The notes under the pieces were generated by a model. That model did not search any database. It saw only the letters and a list, made by a program, of their open reading frames with translations, and had not been told where the DNA came from. Below, in pieces: positions 29,028 through 38,308 of a DNA stretch of 48,892 bases. Made by a program: the position numbers and the translations under genes. This DNA is from CAVONV01 sp963697355 (GTDB lineage Bacteria; Acidobacteriota; Vicinamibacteria; Marinacidobacterales; DATDRI01): assembly GCA_963697355.1 (NCBI GenBank), contig CAVONV010000031.1, positions 1-48,892 on the forward strand, in the 5' to 3' direction. Position 1 is the stretch's first letter. Every line of letters starts with the position of its first letter.

Positions 29028-29055
29028 AATATATTTCTATATCAAAAAGCTGCAA
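29028..29055 (-). promoter_or_regulatory. Candidate sigma-70-type promoter upstream of the bam block
   Basis: On the minus strand TTGCAG (29050-29055) and TATATT (29028-29033) are separated by 16 bases in an AT-rich stretch that stands out from the GC-rich surroundings. It would start transcription near 29020, about 290 bases before bamB. No sigma-54 GG/GC pair at the right spacing was found in the same gap (28732-29175). Confidence 0.35.
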
Positions 29056-29175
29056 AGATGCGCAAAATAACCCTTTAGCGCGTATTTGCACCCACACCAT
29101 ACAGACGAAACATGCATTATATTGCTAGCACGACCGATGACCCATTTAGGAACGCGCCTAGTCTTCTGAGCCAAC

Positions 29176-29469
29176 TTATTCAATCGTACTGAGTGACTCC
29201 ATGATGCGGGACCTCATGTTTTGATACGCGATGATCTCGACGAGACTCAGAATGTCCTTGTCCGAAAGGCCTCCTTTCCTCAGATTTGTAACATCTAAAG
29301 GAGAGCAGGCATTCGGCGACCGAGTCACTTTGACCGTGAAATCTGCGATGAGCCTTTCGCGAACCTTCAAATCTGCTTTGGTGTAGTCTTCAGCCACCTG
29401 TACAGCAAAATCTCTGTCTCTAGCCACTCGACCGAGGGCTTCCGTGTGACTGGCGATACGTGTATCCAC
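29176..29469 (-). pseudogene. C-terminal half of an AhpD-like/peroxidase-related (carboxymuconolactone decarboxylase fold) protein
   Basis: 97 residues from a GTG at 29469. HTEALGRVARDRDFAVQVAE, LIADFTVKVTRSP and GLSDKDILSLVEIIAYQNM match the second half of the peroxidase-related AhpD-like family, normally about 180-200 residues. The first half, which should carry the CxxC active-site pair before the histidine, is absent: the 200 bases upstream hold no matching frame. It is therefore a truncated, probably inactive gene. Confidence 0.6.
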
Positions 29470-29626
29470 GGATTCCAGGGCATTGCTTCTTTCCTTTGTT
29501 TAATGTTGGACCTTTCCATCGTTGGATGAGATCGGCAGTATATGGAAGAACAGCCTGTTGAACCAATCTCCGATTAGAGTAGTGAAGTGAGTACGGTCTT
29601 CCAGCTGCCCTACTAATTAATGCATT

Positions 29627-29653
29627 CTCGAGTACTTGAGTGCTCGAGTACTT
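29627..29653. repeat. Two direct copies of CTCGAGTACTT
   Basis: CTCGAGTACTT occurs at 29627-29637 and again at 29643-29653, 16 bases apart start to start. Each copy contains CTCGAG and overlaps AGTACT, both self-complementary. The pair ends 19 bases before the ATG of the hydroxyacid dehydrogenase gene, so it could be an operator, or a small slippage duplication. Confidence 0.5.
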
Positions 29654-29672
29654 ATCCTTACACTTCAACGTT

Positions 29673-30722
29673 ATGGCCGACAAAGACCGATACCAAGTTC
29701 TCATCGCAAGCTACCTGGAACCGGAGCAGGTCAAACGCATCCAGCAAGTGGACTCGCGACTCCATGTCGTCTACGAGCCCGATTTGTTGCGACCACCCCG
29801 ATACCCCGCCGACCACAAAGGTGAGCCCTTCGACCGCACCGAAGAGCAGGAGTCTCGATGGCGTGGTCACCTCGAGGCGGCGGACATCCTCTTCGATTTC
29901 GACATCACACATCATGAAGACCTGCCGGCACTTGCTCCCAACCTTCAATGGATCCAAGCGACGAGCTCGGGCATCGGCCAGTTCGTCAAGCGCTGCGGCT
30001 ACGATCGGAGCCTGCCCAAGACGCTCTTCACCACGGCCCGAGGTGTCCACGCTCAGCCTTTGGCCGAATTTTGTCTATTGTCGATGTTGATGTGGAGCAA
30101 GAAGCTCTCGCATATTCAGCACGAGCAGACGCGCAAGCACTGGGAACGTCACGCGTCGACCGACCTCGCCGGACGCACCCTCTGCATCGTCGGCGTAGGT
30201 GCCGTCGGCCAGGAGGTCGCTCGAGCGGCAAGCGCCATCGGAATGCATGTCATCGGCATCAAGCGGAAGACAGAGGGAATCGAGCTCACATCGCTTCACT
30301 TAGATGAGCTCTACGCTTCGGCGCGGCTTCACGAAGTGTTGAGGCGTTCGGAGTTTCTCGTCCTTGCGGCGCCACACACCTCGGAAACTGAAAAAATGAT
30401 CGGCAAAACTGAGCTCGATCTTCTTCCCAAAGGCGCCGCGTTCATCAACATTGGGAGGGGGGCCCTTATCGACGAGAAAGCCCTCATCGAGACGCTCTCC
30501 TCGGGTCACCTCGGTGGAGCTTTCTTGGACGTCTTCGAGGAGGAGCCGCTTCCGTCGGAGAGTCCGCTCTGGGAGATGCCGAATGTCCTCATCAGCCCAC
30601 ACTCCGCCAGCACGAGCGATCGAGAAAACAGCCGTATCACGGATCTGTTTTGTGAGAACCTACGTCGGTTTCTAGCGGGCGAGTCGTTACTCAACCGACT
30701 CGACTTGGAAAAGCTCTACTGA
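29673..30722 (+). CDS. D-2-hydroxyacid dehydrogenase (NAD-binding)
   Basis: 349 residues from the ATG at 29673; the frame is open to 29640 but without a better start, and no clear ribosome site is visible. The N-terminal substrate domain includes WIQATSSGIGQFV. The cofactor domain has IVGVGAVGQEVARAASAIGM (Rossmann GxGxxG), the catalytic arginine in NIGRGALIDE, the glutamate in DVFEEEPLP and the histidine in ISPHSAS. The family interconverts 2-hydroxy and 2-oxo acids with NAD(P)H in the cytoplasm; glyoxylate/hydroxypyruvate reductase is the closest guess but the substrate is not certain. Intact. A secreted amidohydrolase gene follows 82 bases later. Confidence 0.85.
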   Translation: MADKDRYQVLIASYLEPEQVKRIQQVDSRLHVVYEPDLLRPPRYPADHKGEPFDRTEEQESRWRGHLEAADILFDFDITHHEDLPALAPNLQWIQATSSGIGQFVKRCGYDRSLPKTLFTTARGVHAQPLAEFCLLSMLMWSKKLSHIQHEQTRKHWERHASTDLAGRTLCIVGVGAVGQEVARAASAIGMHVIGIKRKTEGIELTSLHLDELYASARLHEVLRRSEFLVLAAPHTSETEKMIGKTELDLLPKGAAFINIGRGALIDEKALIETLSSGHLGGAFLDVFEEEPLPSESPLWEMPNVLISPHSASTSDRENSRITDLFCENLRRFLAGESLLNRLDLEKLY

Positions 30723-30804
30723 CTCGATTCGGGCCGGCAGTGACCGGCGTTCGCGGCTCCCCTGCTGTACAATGACCATCAGATTGGAACTAGCGAGGAT
30801 GGTC

Positions 30805-32310
30805 ATGCTGCAAAAACGCACCAGCAAATATTCGGTCCTTCTTCTGATTACCTTCTTACGCCCTATCGCCTTGGCAACGGCTCAGGAGCCGGTGGCTATC
30901 GTTGGCGCAAGCATCATTGACGGCAACGGTGGGTCCCCTGTTTCAGATGGGATCATCCTCATCGAGGGAGGACGCATCTCGGCCATTGGACCACGTGCCT
31001 CTGTCGAGGTCCCGGCCGCAGCCCGCCGCATCGATGGGACCGGCAAGTTCGTCACACCGGGCTTCATCGATACCAACGTTCACCTGTCTTTGTACGGCGG
31101 CAACACCAACGAACGGTATGAGACGCTGGTTCGCTACCGAGATCGCCAAGAAGAAATCGTCTTGGAGTCGGCGCAGCTGCAGCTGAAGTACGGCGTTACC
31201 ACAGTTCGTGACAGCTACGGCGTGCTACCGCCCCTCATTGCCGTACGCGACACCATCGCGAAAGGCGAGAGGATGGGGGCACGAATTCAACTTGCAGGAA
31301 ACATCGTGGGCTGGGGGGGACCTTTTTCCATTTCCTTCAGCTTGATCACCCCCCAGGGGCTGACACTCTTTCAGGAACAGATGAACGAGCTCGTGAGTCA
31401 GGGAGCCGGCGAGGAGCTCATGCTCATGACACCGAAGGAGCTACGCCCAGCTATTAACGCGTACATGGATAAGGGGGTTGACTTCGTCAAGTATGGAGGC
31501 ACAGGACACTTCTCGCACCCCACTTTCATTGGCTTTTCCCCGGAAGCCCAGAAAGCCCTCGTCGAGGAAGTGCATCGCCGAGGCCTCATCGCTGAGACGC
31601 ATTCCACCAGCCCGGAAGGCCTGCGGCTTTCGCTTCTCGCCGGGGTCGACTTAGTGCAGCATCCGGAGCTACTCGACGGCCTCGAGATGCCCGATGAGTT
31701 GGTGACGCTCTTTCGTGAGCGCGGTGTCATCTGTTCGATGTTGGTCAACACGATAACGGGACCAGCGTGGAAGGAACACCTCGAGAAAAAGGAGCAAGCC
31801 CAGGAAAAGTGGAAAGAAGCGCGTACGGGTCATCAAGGCAATGCAGCGGAAAGGAAACTCACAGCGGCGGAAACTAACCGGATGAAGGACGACCTCGGCC
31901 AGCCTCTCGAGATGAGGCGCAAGAACGCCATCAAGCTCATCGAAGGCGGATGTCGGGTCACGATTGGAACGGACAACTACCGTTCCGCGGCTCCTGAATT
32001 CGCCAGGAAACCCAAGCCCGCATACCAGGACCCGGGGCCCGGGAGCATCCATGCAATCGAGGGGCTGGTCGAGCTCGGCATGACGCCTGGGGAAGCCATC
32101 GTTGCCGCCACTCAGAACGGTGCAGTGGCCTGCAACGCCCTCGACGAGTTCGGCACCCTCGAGGCGGGCAAACGGGCGGACCTTCTCATGCTGGAAGCCG
32201 ATCCCCTTCAAGAGATAAGCAACATTCGGAAGTTGAATATGGTGATGAAAGACGGGCAAGTCGTGGACATCGACATGCTACCGACTAACCCAGTCTACTA
32301 TCGAAAATGA
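30805..32310 (+). CDS. Secreted amidohydrolase-family metal-dependent hydrolase
   Basis: 501 residues from the ATG at 30805, chosen because GAGG lies six bases upstream; a signal peptide follows (SVLLLITFLRPIALATAQ). The barrel carries FVTPGFIDTNVHLSLYGG near residue 85, the lysine in GVDFVKYGG (candidate carbamylated lysine), the histidines in AETHSTSPEG and VQHPELL, and the aspartate in TIGTDN. The usual first HxH metal pair is NxH here, so one ligand is replaced, as in a minority of the superfamily. Substrate unknown: imidazolonepropionase, prolidase-like and dipeptidase activities occur among periplasmic relatives. The gene is intact and ends at 32310. Confidence 0.82.
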   Translation: MLQKRTSKYSVLLLITFLRPIALATAQEPVAIVGASIIDGNGGSPVSDGIILIEGGRISAIGPRASVEVPAAARRIDGTGKFVTPGFIDTNVHLSLYGGNTNERYETLVRYRDRQEEIVLESAQLQLKYGVTTVRDSYGVLPPLIAVRDTIAKGERMGARIQLAGNIVGWGGPFSISFSLITPQGLTLFQEQMNELVSQGAGEELMLMTPKELRPAINAYMDKGVDFVKYGGTGHFSHPTFIGFSPEAQKALVEEVHRRGLIAETHSTSPEGLRLSLLAGVDLVQHPELLDGLEMPDELVTLFRERGVICSMLVNTITGPAWKEHLEKKEQAQEKWKEARTGHQGNAAERKLTAAETNRMKDDLGQPLEMRRKNAIKLIEGGCRVTIGTDNYRSAAPEFARKPKPAYQDPGPGSIHAIEGLVELGMTPGEAIVAATQNGAVACNALDEFGTLEAGKRADLLMLEADPLQEISNIRKLNMVMKDGQVVDIDMLPTNPVYYRK

Positions 32311-32996
32311 TGCAATTGATTCTCACGGGCAGCTATAGTCTTCAAAACTGCCTCGTCGTTTTCGCTAAGCTCTCGTCTCTGCCGTCGTGGGTGGCAGACC
32401 TGGCCGCTCAAAGCGACTGTCGCCCTCTCAATTTCGAGTACGCGTTCTTTGCCCCCAAGGAAAGTGGCACCGTTGTTGTTCTATCCGCATGAGATGTTGA
32501 TTTAAGGAACAACGTGCTGTTCTGGGGCCATGAGCTGTCGGTCTAGGGAACAAGCTGCAGACTACCGCCAAAGGCGGCGATCGAAGCAAGGCTCTTGCCG
32601 GCATTGCCCTTCGATAGTGTCCAATTTTGATTTGAGTTCGGCGGCTTCAGGCCGGAAGAGCAAAAAAGGTCCTTTTTGAATTGACAATTTTGTTCTGCAT
32701 TCTGAACTAGCCCAAACGACGTTGTTGAGAATGGGCCTGTGCCTCCTCTATTTGGCAGCTACGTTTCTTCTTTGGCCAGGGAGACTTCGAAGTAACCTGA
32801 GGTGCTAAACATTCAACAGACGTCGTTTATTGAGACAAAAATGGCTGCGCTTATCTTGGAGTTATGCGTGGTCTTCAACAATCTTCTGCGAATACGCGAA
32901 GGTCAACGAGACAAATCCCACCAACGCACCCATATTCGGGATAGAATCCCCTGACTCGGGCCGGATGGCCCGAGCGCGTCGAGTCACCGGCAATTC
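32311..32996. other. Long intergenic region with a short palindrome
   Basis: About 690 bases without a gene I can support; short open frames here have no recognisable content. It holds AAAAAGG-T-CCTTTTT at 32663-32677, a perfect 7-base-arm hairpin that resembles a decayed form of the GGGAC element at 13500-13549. AT content is higher than in neighbouring genes between about 32650 and 32860. Confidence 0.5.
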
Positions 32997-34121
32997 ATGA
33001 TTGAGAATCCTCTCGCCCTGCTGAGCTTCATGCTCCTCCTCGTCGCGGGCACCCGCGTTCTCGAGGACCGATTCGAGTGGATCAAAAAGATCACCTCGGC
33101 CGGCTTGTGCACGATTGTGGGCATCGCGGTGGCCAATCTTGGCATTGTGCCCCACACGACGCCGACCCACGACGCCATCTACGACTACGGAGTGCCTTTC
33201 GCGATCGTCCTGGTCATTATGGGCTCCCGCCTGAGCGATCTCCGGCGAGCCGGAAGGCGTATCTTGACCGCCTACGGCCTCGCGGCACTGGGTAGTTTCG
33301 TGGGATCGCTCGTGGCAAGTCTGGTGTTCTTCCGTTGGCTTGGACCTGAAACTTGGAAGCTGGGCGGGATGTTCACCGCCGCTTTCATCGGTGGCGGAAT
33401 GAACTTCGCCGCGCTGGGACGTGGGCTCGACATCTCTCCCGGCGTCTTCGCCGGAGCCGCCGTTGCGGATAACCTCTCGACGGTTCCGTGGATGATCGCC
33501 CAGTTGGTCCTTGCTGTTCGGTTGGCCCGCTTCTATCTAGAACCGCCTACAACAAGCGACGACGGTCCGCAAGACGATCCGCGCAAATACTGGACATCGA
33601 GCACCGTGAGCATCTTCGATCTGGCGGTGCTCGCTGCTCTTCCACTCGGGGCCATGTGGATAACAAGTTATCTCTCCTCTCGGTTCCCCAATGTTCCCGA
33701 GGTCATTTGGCTTACTAGCCTGGCGCTCATCGTGGCTCAGCTTCCGTTTGCCCGGAAGCTGAAGGGAGCAGCCGTTCTTGCCTATTTCGCGCTGCATCTG
33801 TTCTTCGTCGTCATCGGAACCAACTCCAACGTCAGTGAGGTCATCAAGGCCGGCCCGCCCATCGTCATCTATATGACCCTGATCTTGGTCATCCACGCCG
33901 TGGTGGTCTACGGCGGCGGGTGGTTGCTCAAGATGGATCTACCCTCACTGACGATCGCCAGTCAGGCCGCGATCGGAGGACCCGACTCGGCCCTGGCCAT
34001 CGCCATGGCCATGAAGTGGAGCGACCTGGTCACCCCTGGTATCATCGTCGGCATCTTCGGCTATGCTGTCGGCAATTACCTCGGCTTTGTCTGCGCGGCC
34101 CTCCTGCAGGCGATCTTATGA
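32997..34121 (+). CDS. DUF819-family integral membrane protein
   Basis: 374 residues with about ten hydrophobic helices arranged in two similar halves. The first half has LALLSFMLLLVAGTRVLED, GVPFAIVLVIMGSRLSDLRR and MFTAAFIGGGMNFAALGRGL; the second SLTIASQAAIGGPDSALAIA and VGIFGYAVGNYLG. GGGxNFAA and GGPxSALA match the DUF819 (YjcL-like) family, inner-membrane proteins of unknown function with a transporter-like inverted repeat. The stop is 22 bases before the LDH2-family dehydrogenase gene, so the two are probably one operon, and a role in moving a hydroxy or oxo acid is a reasonable guess without direct evidence. Confidence 0.82.
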   Translation: MIENPLALLSFMLLLVAGTRVLEDRFEWIKKITSAGLCTIVGIAVANLGIVPHTTPTHDAIYDYGVPFAIVLVIMGSRLSDLRRAGRRILTAYGLAALGSFVGSLVASLVFFRWLGPETWKLGGMFTAAFIGGGMNFAALGRGLDISPGVFAGAAVADNLSTVPWMIAQLVLAVRLARFYLEPPTTSDDGPQDDPRKYWTSSTVSIFDLAVLAALPLGAMWITSYLSSRFPNVPEVIWLTSLALIVAQLPFARKLKGAAVLAYFALHLFFVVIGTNSNVSEVIKAGPPIVIYMTLILVIHAVVVYGGGWLLKMDLPSLTIASQAAIGGPDSALAIAMAMKWSDLVTPGIIVGIFGYAVGNYLGFVCAALLQAIL

Positions 34122-34143
34122 GCCTGACCTAAGAGTATGAGAT

Positions 34144-35205
34144 ATGCCCAATGAAAACGAAGTCCCGTTAGATCTCTATCCCGAATCCGTTCTTCGACGG
34201 TTCACGACGGATTTCCTGCTTGCGCTTGGGGCAACGAGTGAAGAGGCGGAAATCGTCGCCGACGGATTGACGACCGCTTCGCTCTGGTGGCATCCCGGCC
34301 AAGGACAAGGCCTGGAAAAGCTATTCCGCTACCATCGTCGGGTCGGAAACGGAGGCATCGTCCCGGGAGCCCGCATGGAGTGGGTCAAAGACGGACCAAA
34401 CCACGCTTTGCTCGATGCCGGCAAAGGTTTTGGCTACGTGGCAGCCCATCGAGCCATGGCGCGCGCCATTGACAAGGTCCGCGACAGCGCCATCGCCGTC
34501 GTCGGCGTGCGAAACAGCAACCATTTCGGGATCGCCGGCTACCACGCACTCCAGGCAGCCCATGCGGGGATGATCGGCTGGGCCATGACCAATGCCGGAG
34601 CGGAGATGGCTCCGAGCGGATCGGCCAAGCCGGTTCTCGGCACCAACCCATGGGGGATATCGATTCCTCGGCCAAACCACCCGCCGATGGTCTTGGACAT
34701 GGCGCTCACCGCATCCGGCAAAGGGATGATGCGGTGGCTGTGCCTCGCCGGAATGCCAATGCCCGAGAACTGGGCCTTGACCGCGGAGGGGCGACGGACC
34801 ACCGACCCGGCCGAGGCCATGAACGGTCCCCTTCTCCCTATCGGTGACTACAAGGGCTATGGCTTGAGCCTCGTCACCGACGTATTGACCGGGGTGATGA
34901 CCGGGGCACTTTTTGGACTCTCGGTCTTCCAGCAAGACACGAATTTCGACGTCGGTCACCTGCTGCTGGCCATCCGCCCCGACGCTTTCCTGGACCGGTC
35001 GGCATTCGAGGGCCGACTCGAACAACTCATCGAGGAGGTCCGATCGGCTCCCCCCATTGAGCCCGATCAGCCGGTGCTCTTGCCGGGAGAGTTGGAACAC
35101 CAACGAATGGAGGAGCGACGCCGAAATGGCATTCCAGTCTTCCATGAAACGGTCGAGCGACTCCGCGAATTGGCCCTGGAGTTACAGATCGAGCCTCTTT
35201 CTTAG
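34144..35205 (+). CDS. Malate/L-lactate dehydrogenase of the LDH2 family
   Basis: 353 residues, usual family length. Signature segments: LDAGKGFGYVAAHRAMARAI, VVGVRNSNHFGIAGYHALQA with the catalytic histidine, GTNPWGISIPR in the NAD-binding part, LDMALTASGKGMM, ENWALTAEGRRTTDPAEAM and GDYKGYGLSLVTDVLTGVMT. These enzymes (malate, lactate, ureidoglycolate and delta-pyrroline carboxylate reductases among them) use NAD(P)H in the cytoplasm. The segment LFGLSVFQQDTNFDVGHLLLA near residue 260 is also typical. The substrate cannot be decided. Intact, and closely follows the DUF819 gene. Confidence 0.87.
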   Translation: MPNENEVPLDLYPESVLRRFTTDFLLALGATSEEAEIVADGLTTASLWWHPGQGQGLEKLFRYHRRVGNGGIVPGARMEWVKDGPNHALLDAGKGFGYVAAHRAMARAIDKVRDSAIAVVGVRNSNHFGIAGYHALQAAHAGMIGWAMTNAGAEMAPSGSAKPVLGTNPWGISIPRPNHPPMVLDMALTASGKGMMRWLCLAGMPMPENWALTAEGRRTTDPAEAMNGPLLPIGDYKGYGLSLVTDVLTGVMTGALFGLSVFQQDTNFDVGHLLLAIRPDAFLDRSAFEGRLEQLIEEVRSAPPIEPDQPVLLPGELEHQRMEERRRNGIPVFHETVERLRELALELQIEPLS

Positions 35206-35333
35206 CCCACCGATTCAGAATTTGGGTCACATTCGAAATGCGCAAGTGAACCTGGTGCATTGACTCTTCGTCTAAAAGCATAGGGCCGCCCTAATTTTGC
35301 CTGCCAGCGTCGCGCTGGCAGCGGAGGTGAACT

Positions 35334-37852
35334 ATGGCGAAGCTGCGTGATAAGAAGAGTCTGTCGGGACATCTCGCTTTTTTTGTTGACACGCTGGTCC
35401 ACGACGTACGCTTTGCGCTCCGACAAATCGTGCGGCGGCCCGGGTTCTCGGTACTCGTCGTGCTCACCTTGGCGGTCGGTATCGGTGGGAGCGCGGCGAT
35501 CTTCTCGGTGCTCAAGGGCGTTGTTTTGCGCGCGCTTCCCTACGCCGAATCCGGATCGGCTGGTGGCTGTTTGGGAGACGCCGCGCGACGAGCGACTGGC
35601 ATCAGCCGTTCACTTCACCTGATTACTTCGATGTGCGCGAGCAAAGTCGCACACTCCAGGAGATTGGTGTCCTCAGCGGAAACTGGTTCAACTTGGCCGG
35701 CGAAGGGACTCCGATGCGGGTGCGCGGCGGCGTCTGTACGGCCAGTCTCCTGCAAGTGCTCGGCGTACCGCCTCTGCATGGACGCTTGTTTGTGGAGGAC
35801 GAGGAGGTCGAGGGTAACGATCGCGTCGTTGTCCTGAGCTACGGACTGTGGCAGCGCCAATTCGGCGGTGAGACCGGTGTGGTCGGCCGAAAGATCTCCG
35901 TCAACGGTGAACCCTACGAGATCGTCGGTATCATGCCCGAGGCTTTCGAGTTTCCCACCCCATGGGGCGGTCGGGACAACAGCGAGCTGTGGGTGCCGCT
36001 GGTACTGACTCGGGAGGACGAGGCCCGTGGCTCGCATTGGCTTGGTGCCGTCGCGACGGCTCGAGGAAGGTGTCACGGCGACCGAGGCCGAAGCCGAGTT
36101 GAAAGGCATCGCCGCCCAGCTTGCCGAGGCCTACCCGAACACGAACGCGCGTACGACCATGTATACCGAGCCGATGATGGAGCGGACGCTGAGAGGCGTT
36201 CGCCAGGGTCTGGTCTACCTCATGTTTATCGTCGGGCTCGTCCTGCTCATCGCCTGCGCCAACGTTGCCGGTATGCTGCTGGCGCGTGGCGCGCAACGAC
36301 TGCCGGAGCTTGCGATTCGCGGCACCGTGGGCGCCGATCGCCACCGTCTGGTGCGTCAGTTGCTGACCGAAAGCTTGCTCTTGTCGCTTCTCGGCGGTGC
36401 TGCAGGTTTCCTGCTGGCCTACTGGGGAGTCGGTGTGCTCATGTCGATCGTCCCCGACAACGTACCGCGGGTGACCGGCGTCCAGGTCGACCTACAGGTG
36501 CTGGGTTTTGCGGCCGTTACGACTATCGTGGCGGGTCTGCTGTTCGGTTTGGCTCCCGCCGTGTTCGCCTCGCGCACCGATTTTGTCACGGCCTTAAAGG
36601 AAGGCGGGCCCGGTCGAGGTGGTGGTCGTGGACGAAACCGATTTCTTGGCGTACTCGTGGCGGCACAAGTCGCGATTGGTCTCATCCTGGTCAATGCAGC
36701 GGTGTTGCTGGTGGTGAGTTACTCCAATGTGATGTCCCAGGATATGAACTTCGACGCCGACGAGGTTCTCGTGGCGGGTATCTCGCTCAGCGGCCCGGCC
36801 TACGAGGAGCCCTACCAGCGACGCGCGTTCTACGATGAGCTTCTGGCAAGACGTTCGGCGTCTCCCCGGGGTCGTTCAGGCCGGAGTGACCAGCAAGCTA
36901 CCGTTGATGGGCGGCTCTAATGGTGGCGTGTTGGTCAACGACGAGGTGTTCGACCCTCAAGTGCAGAAGAAGATGGTCGAGTACTCGTTCGTGGACGACT
37001 GGCTACCACGAAGCCATGGGAATCGGATTGCTGTCCGGTAGGACGTTGAATCGGGACGATCTGGAGCAATCGAGCGTCGCAGCGGGTCAAGACGTTTCCC
37101 CTATCGAGTTGCCTCTCGTGATCAACCGGACCATGGCGGATGAGATGTGGCCCGGCGAGGATGCGATCGGAAAGCTCGTCCGTCCCAACAGTGCCACCGA
37201 GTATTGGCGTGCACGTGTCGTCGGCATCGTCGAAGACGTCATGCAATGGGGTGCAGAGAGACCGCCTCTTCCCGAGATGTACTTTCCGCACACGGCTGAG
37301 GTCTGGGGACCGATCCGTGCCCAATTGGTCGTGCGGTCCGGAGGCGATCCCAATTCGCTGGTGTCGTCCATCCGCGGGGTGGTTCGCGAGATCGACGCTC
37401 AGATCCCGGTCGCCGAACCCTCCACCATGGCGGAGGTTCGTCACGGCCGTACCGGACAACGCCGCTTCATGATGTTGCTCGTCGGTCTATTCGCCGTCGC
37501 TGCGCTGATCCTGATCGTGGCCGGCACCTATGGCGTGATGTCTTACGCGGTTTCGCAGCGAACTCAGGAAATCGGAGTGCGAGTTGCACTGGGTGCGAAC
37601 AAGGCGCTCGTGTTCCGTCATTTCTTGGCACGCGCCGGGCGTCTCTTCGTACCCGGTCTAGTCGTCGGTCTGCTCGGTGCCTTGGCCGCTTCGACCCTGA
37701 CGCGGAGTTTGGTTTACGGCGTGGGTGCCATGAATCCCCTCTATGTGGCTGCGGCGGTGGTTGTGATGATGGTCGTGGCTTTCGCTGCGATCACCGTGCC
37801 GGTGCTGCGGGCCACGCGGATCGATCCGGTGCAGGCGCTGAGGGCAGAGTAG
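35334..37852 (+). CDS. ADOP-type FtsX/MacB-like permease, frameshifted
   Basis: ATG at 35334, with GGAGG about six bases upstream. About 838 residues in all. Parts in order: DVRFALRQIVRRPGFSVLVV, LAVGIGGSAAIFSVLKGV, periplasmic domain with RVVVLSYGLWQRQFGG and VGRKISVNGEPYEIVGI, then VLLIACANVAGMLLARGAQR, LRGVRQGLVYLMF and the second module ending QRTQEIGVRVALGANKA and ATRIDPVQALRAE. Frame changes near 35545, 35630, 36045, 36845 and 37000. It has the same design as the gene at 7665-10076 but is only a distant relative at sequence level. No ATPase or membrane-fusion partner is adjacent. Confidence 0.83.
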
Positions 37853-37868
37853 GCACCCAGCACAAAGT

Positions 37869-38297
37869 CTATGTCTTGCGCAAAAGCACGACCGGAATCT
37901 GCCGATCCGTTCTCTTCTGGTAGGCGTCGTAGTCGGGATAGACGGCCGTGAATCGTGGCCACAACCGTCGCTTCTCTTCAAGTGTTGCTGTCGAAGCGGC
38001 GACGGCAAATACCTGATCTCCGATTTGGACCGTCGCTTCGGGGTGACGCTCCAGGTTCAAATACCAAGCCGGATGCTTGGGAGAACCGGCGAACGAGGCA
38101 ACGACGGCATAGCCGTCTCTGTCTTCGATGTAAAGAAGAGGTGTCGTTCGTTTCTTTCCGGTCTTTCGCCCGGTCGTTGTGAGTAGAAGGAACCGCACGC
38201 GGCGGAATCCCCCCAGGACTCGGCCGCCACTTCCGCGATAGAAAGCATGATGCACTCTGCCGAACAGCCTGACCAGGGATCGACCGAAAGACGACAT
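37869..38297 (-). CDS. Deazaflavin (F420)-dependent nitroreductase-family protein
   Basis: 142 residues from the ATG at 38297. RFLLLTTTGRKTGKKRTTPL, YAVVASFAGSPKHPAWYLNL and HPEATVQIGDQ are hallmarks of the DDN-like split-barrel family, in which the GRKTG loop binds the cofactor phosphate. Members use F420H2 or a flavin to reduce nitroaromatics, quinones or other compounds. Whether this organism makes F420 cannot be seen here. The gene converges with the ADOP permease gene (16 bases apart) and starts 11 bases downstream of the esterase stop, so it may be co-transcribed with the esterase. Confidence 0.85.
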   Translation of the reverse strand: MSSFGRSLVRLFGRVHHAFYRGSGGRVLGGFRRVRFLLLTTTGRKTGKKRTTPLLYIEDRDGYAVVASFAGSPKHPAWYLNLERHPEATVQIGDQVFAVAASTATLEEKRRLWPRFTAVYPDYDAYQKRTDRQIPVVLLRKT

Positions 38298-38308
38298 TTT
38301 TGTGACAG

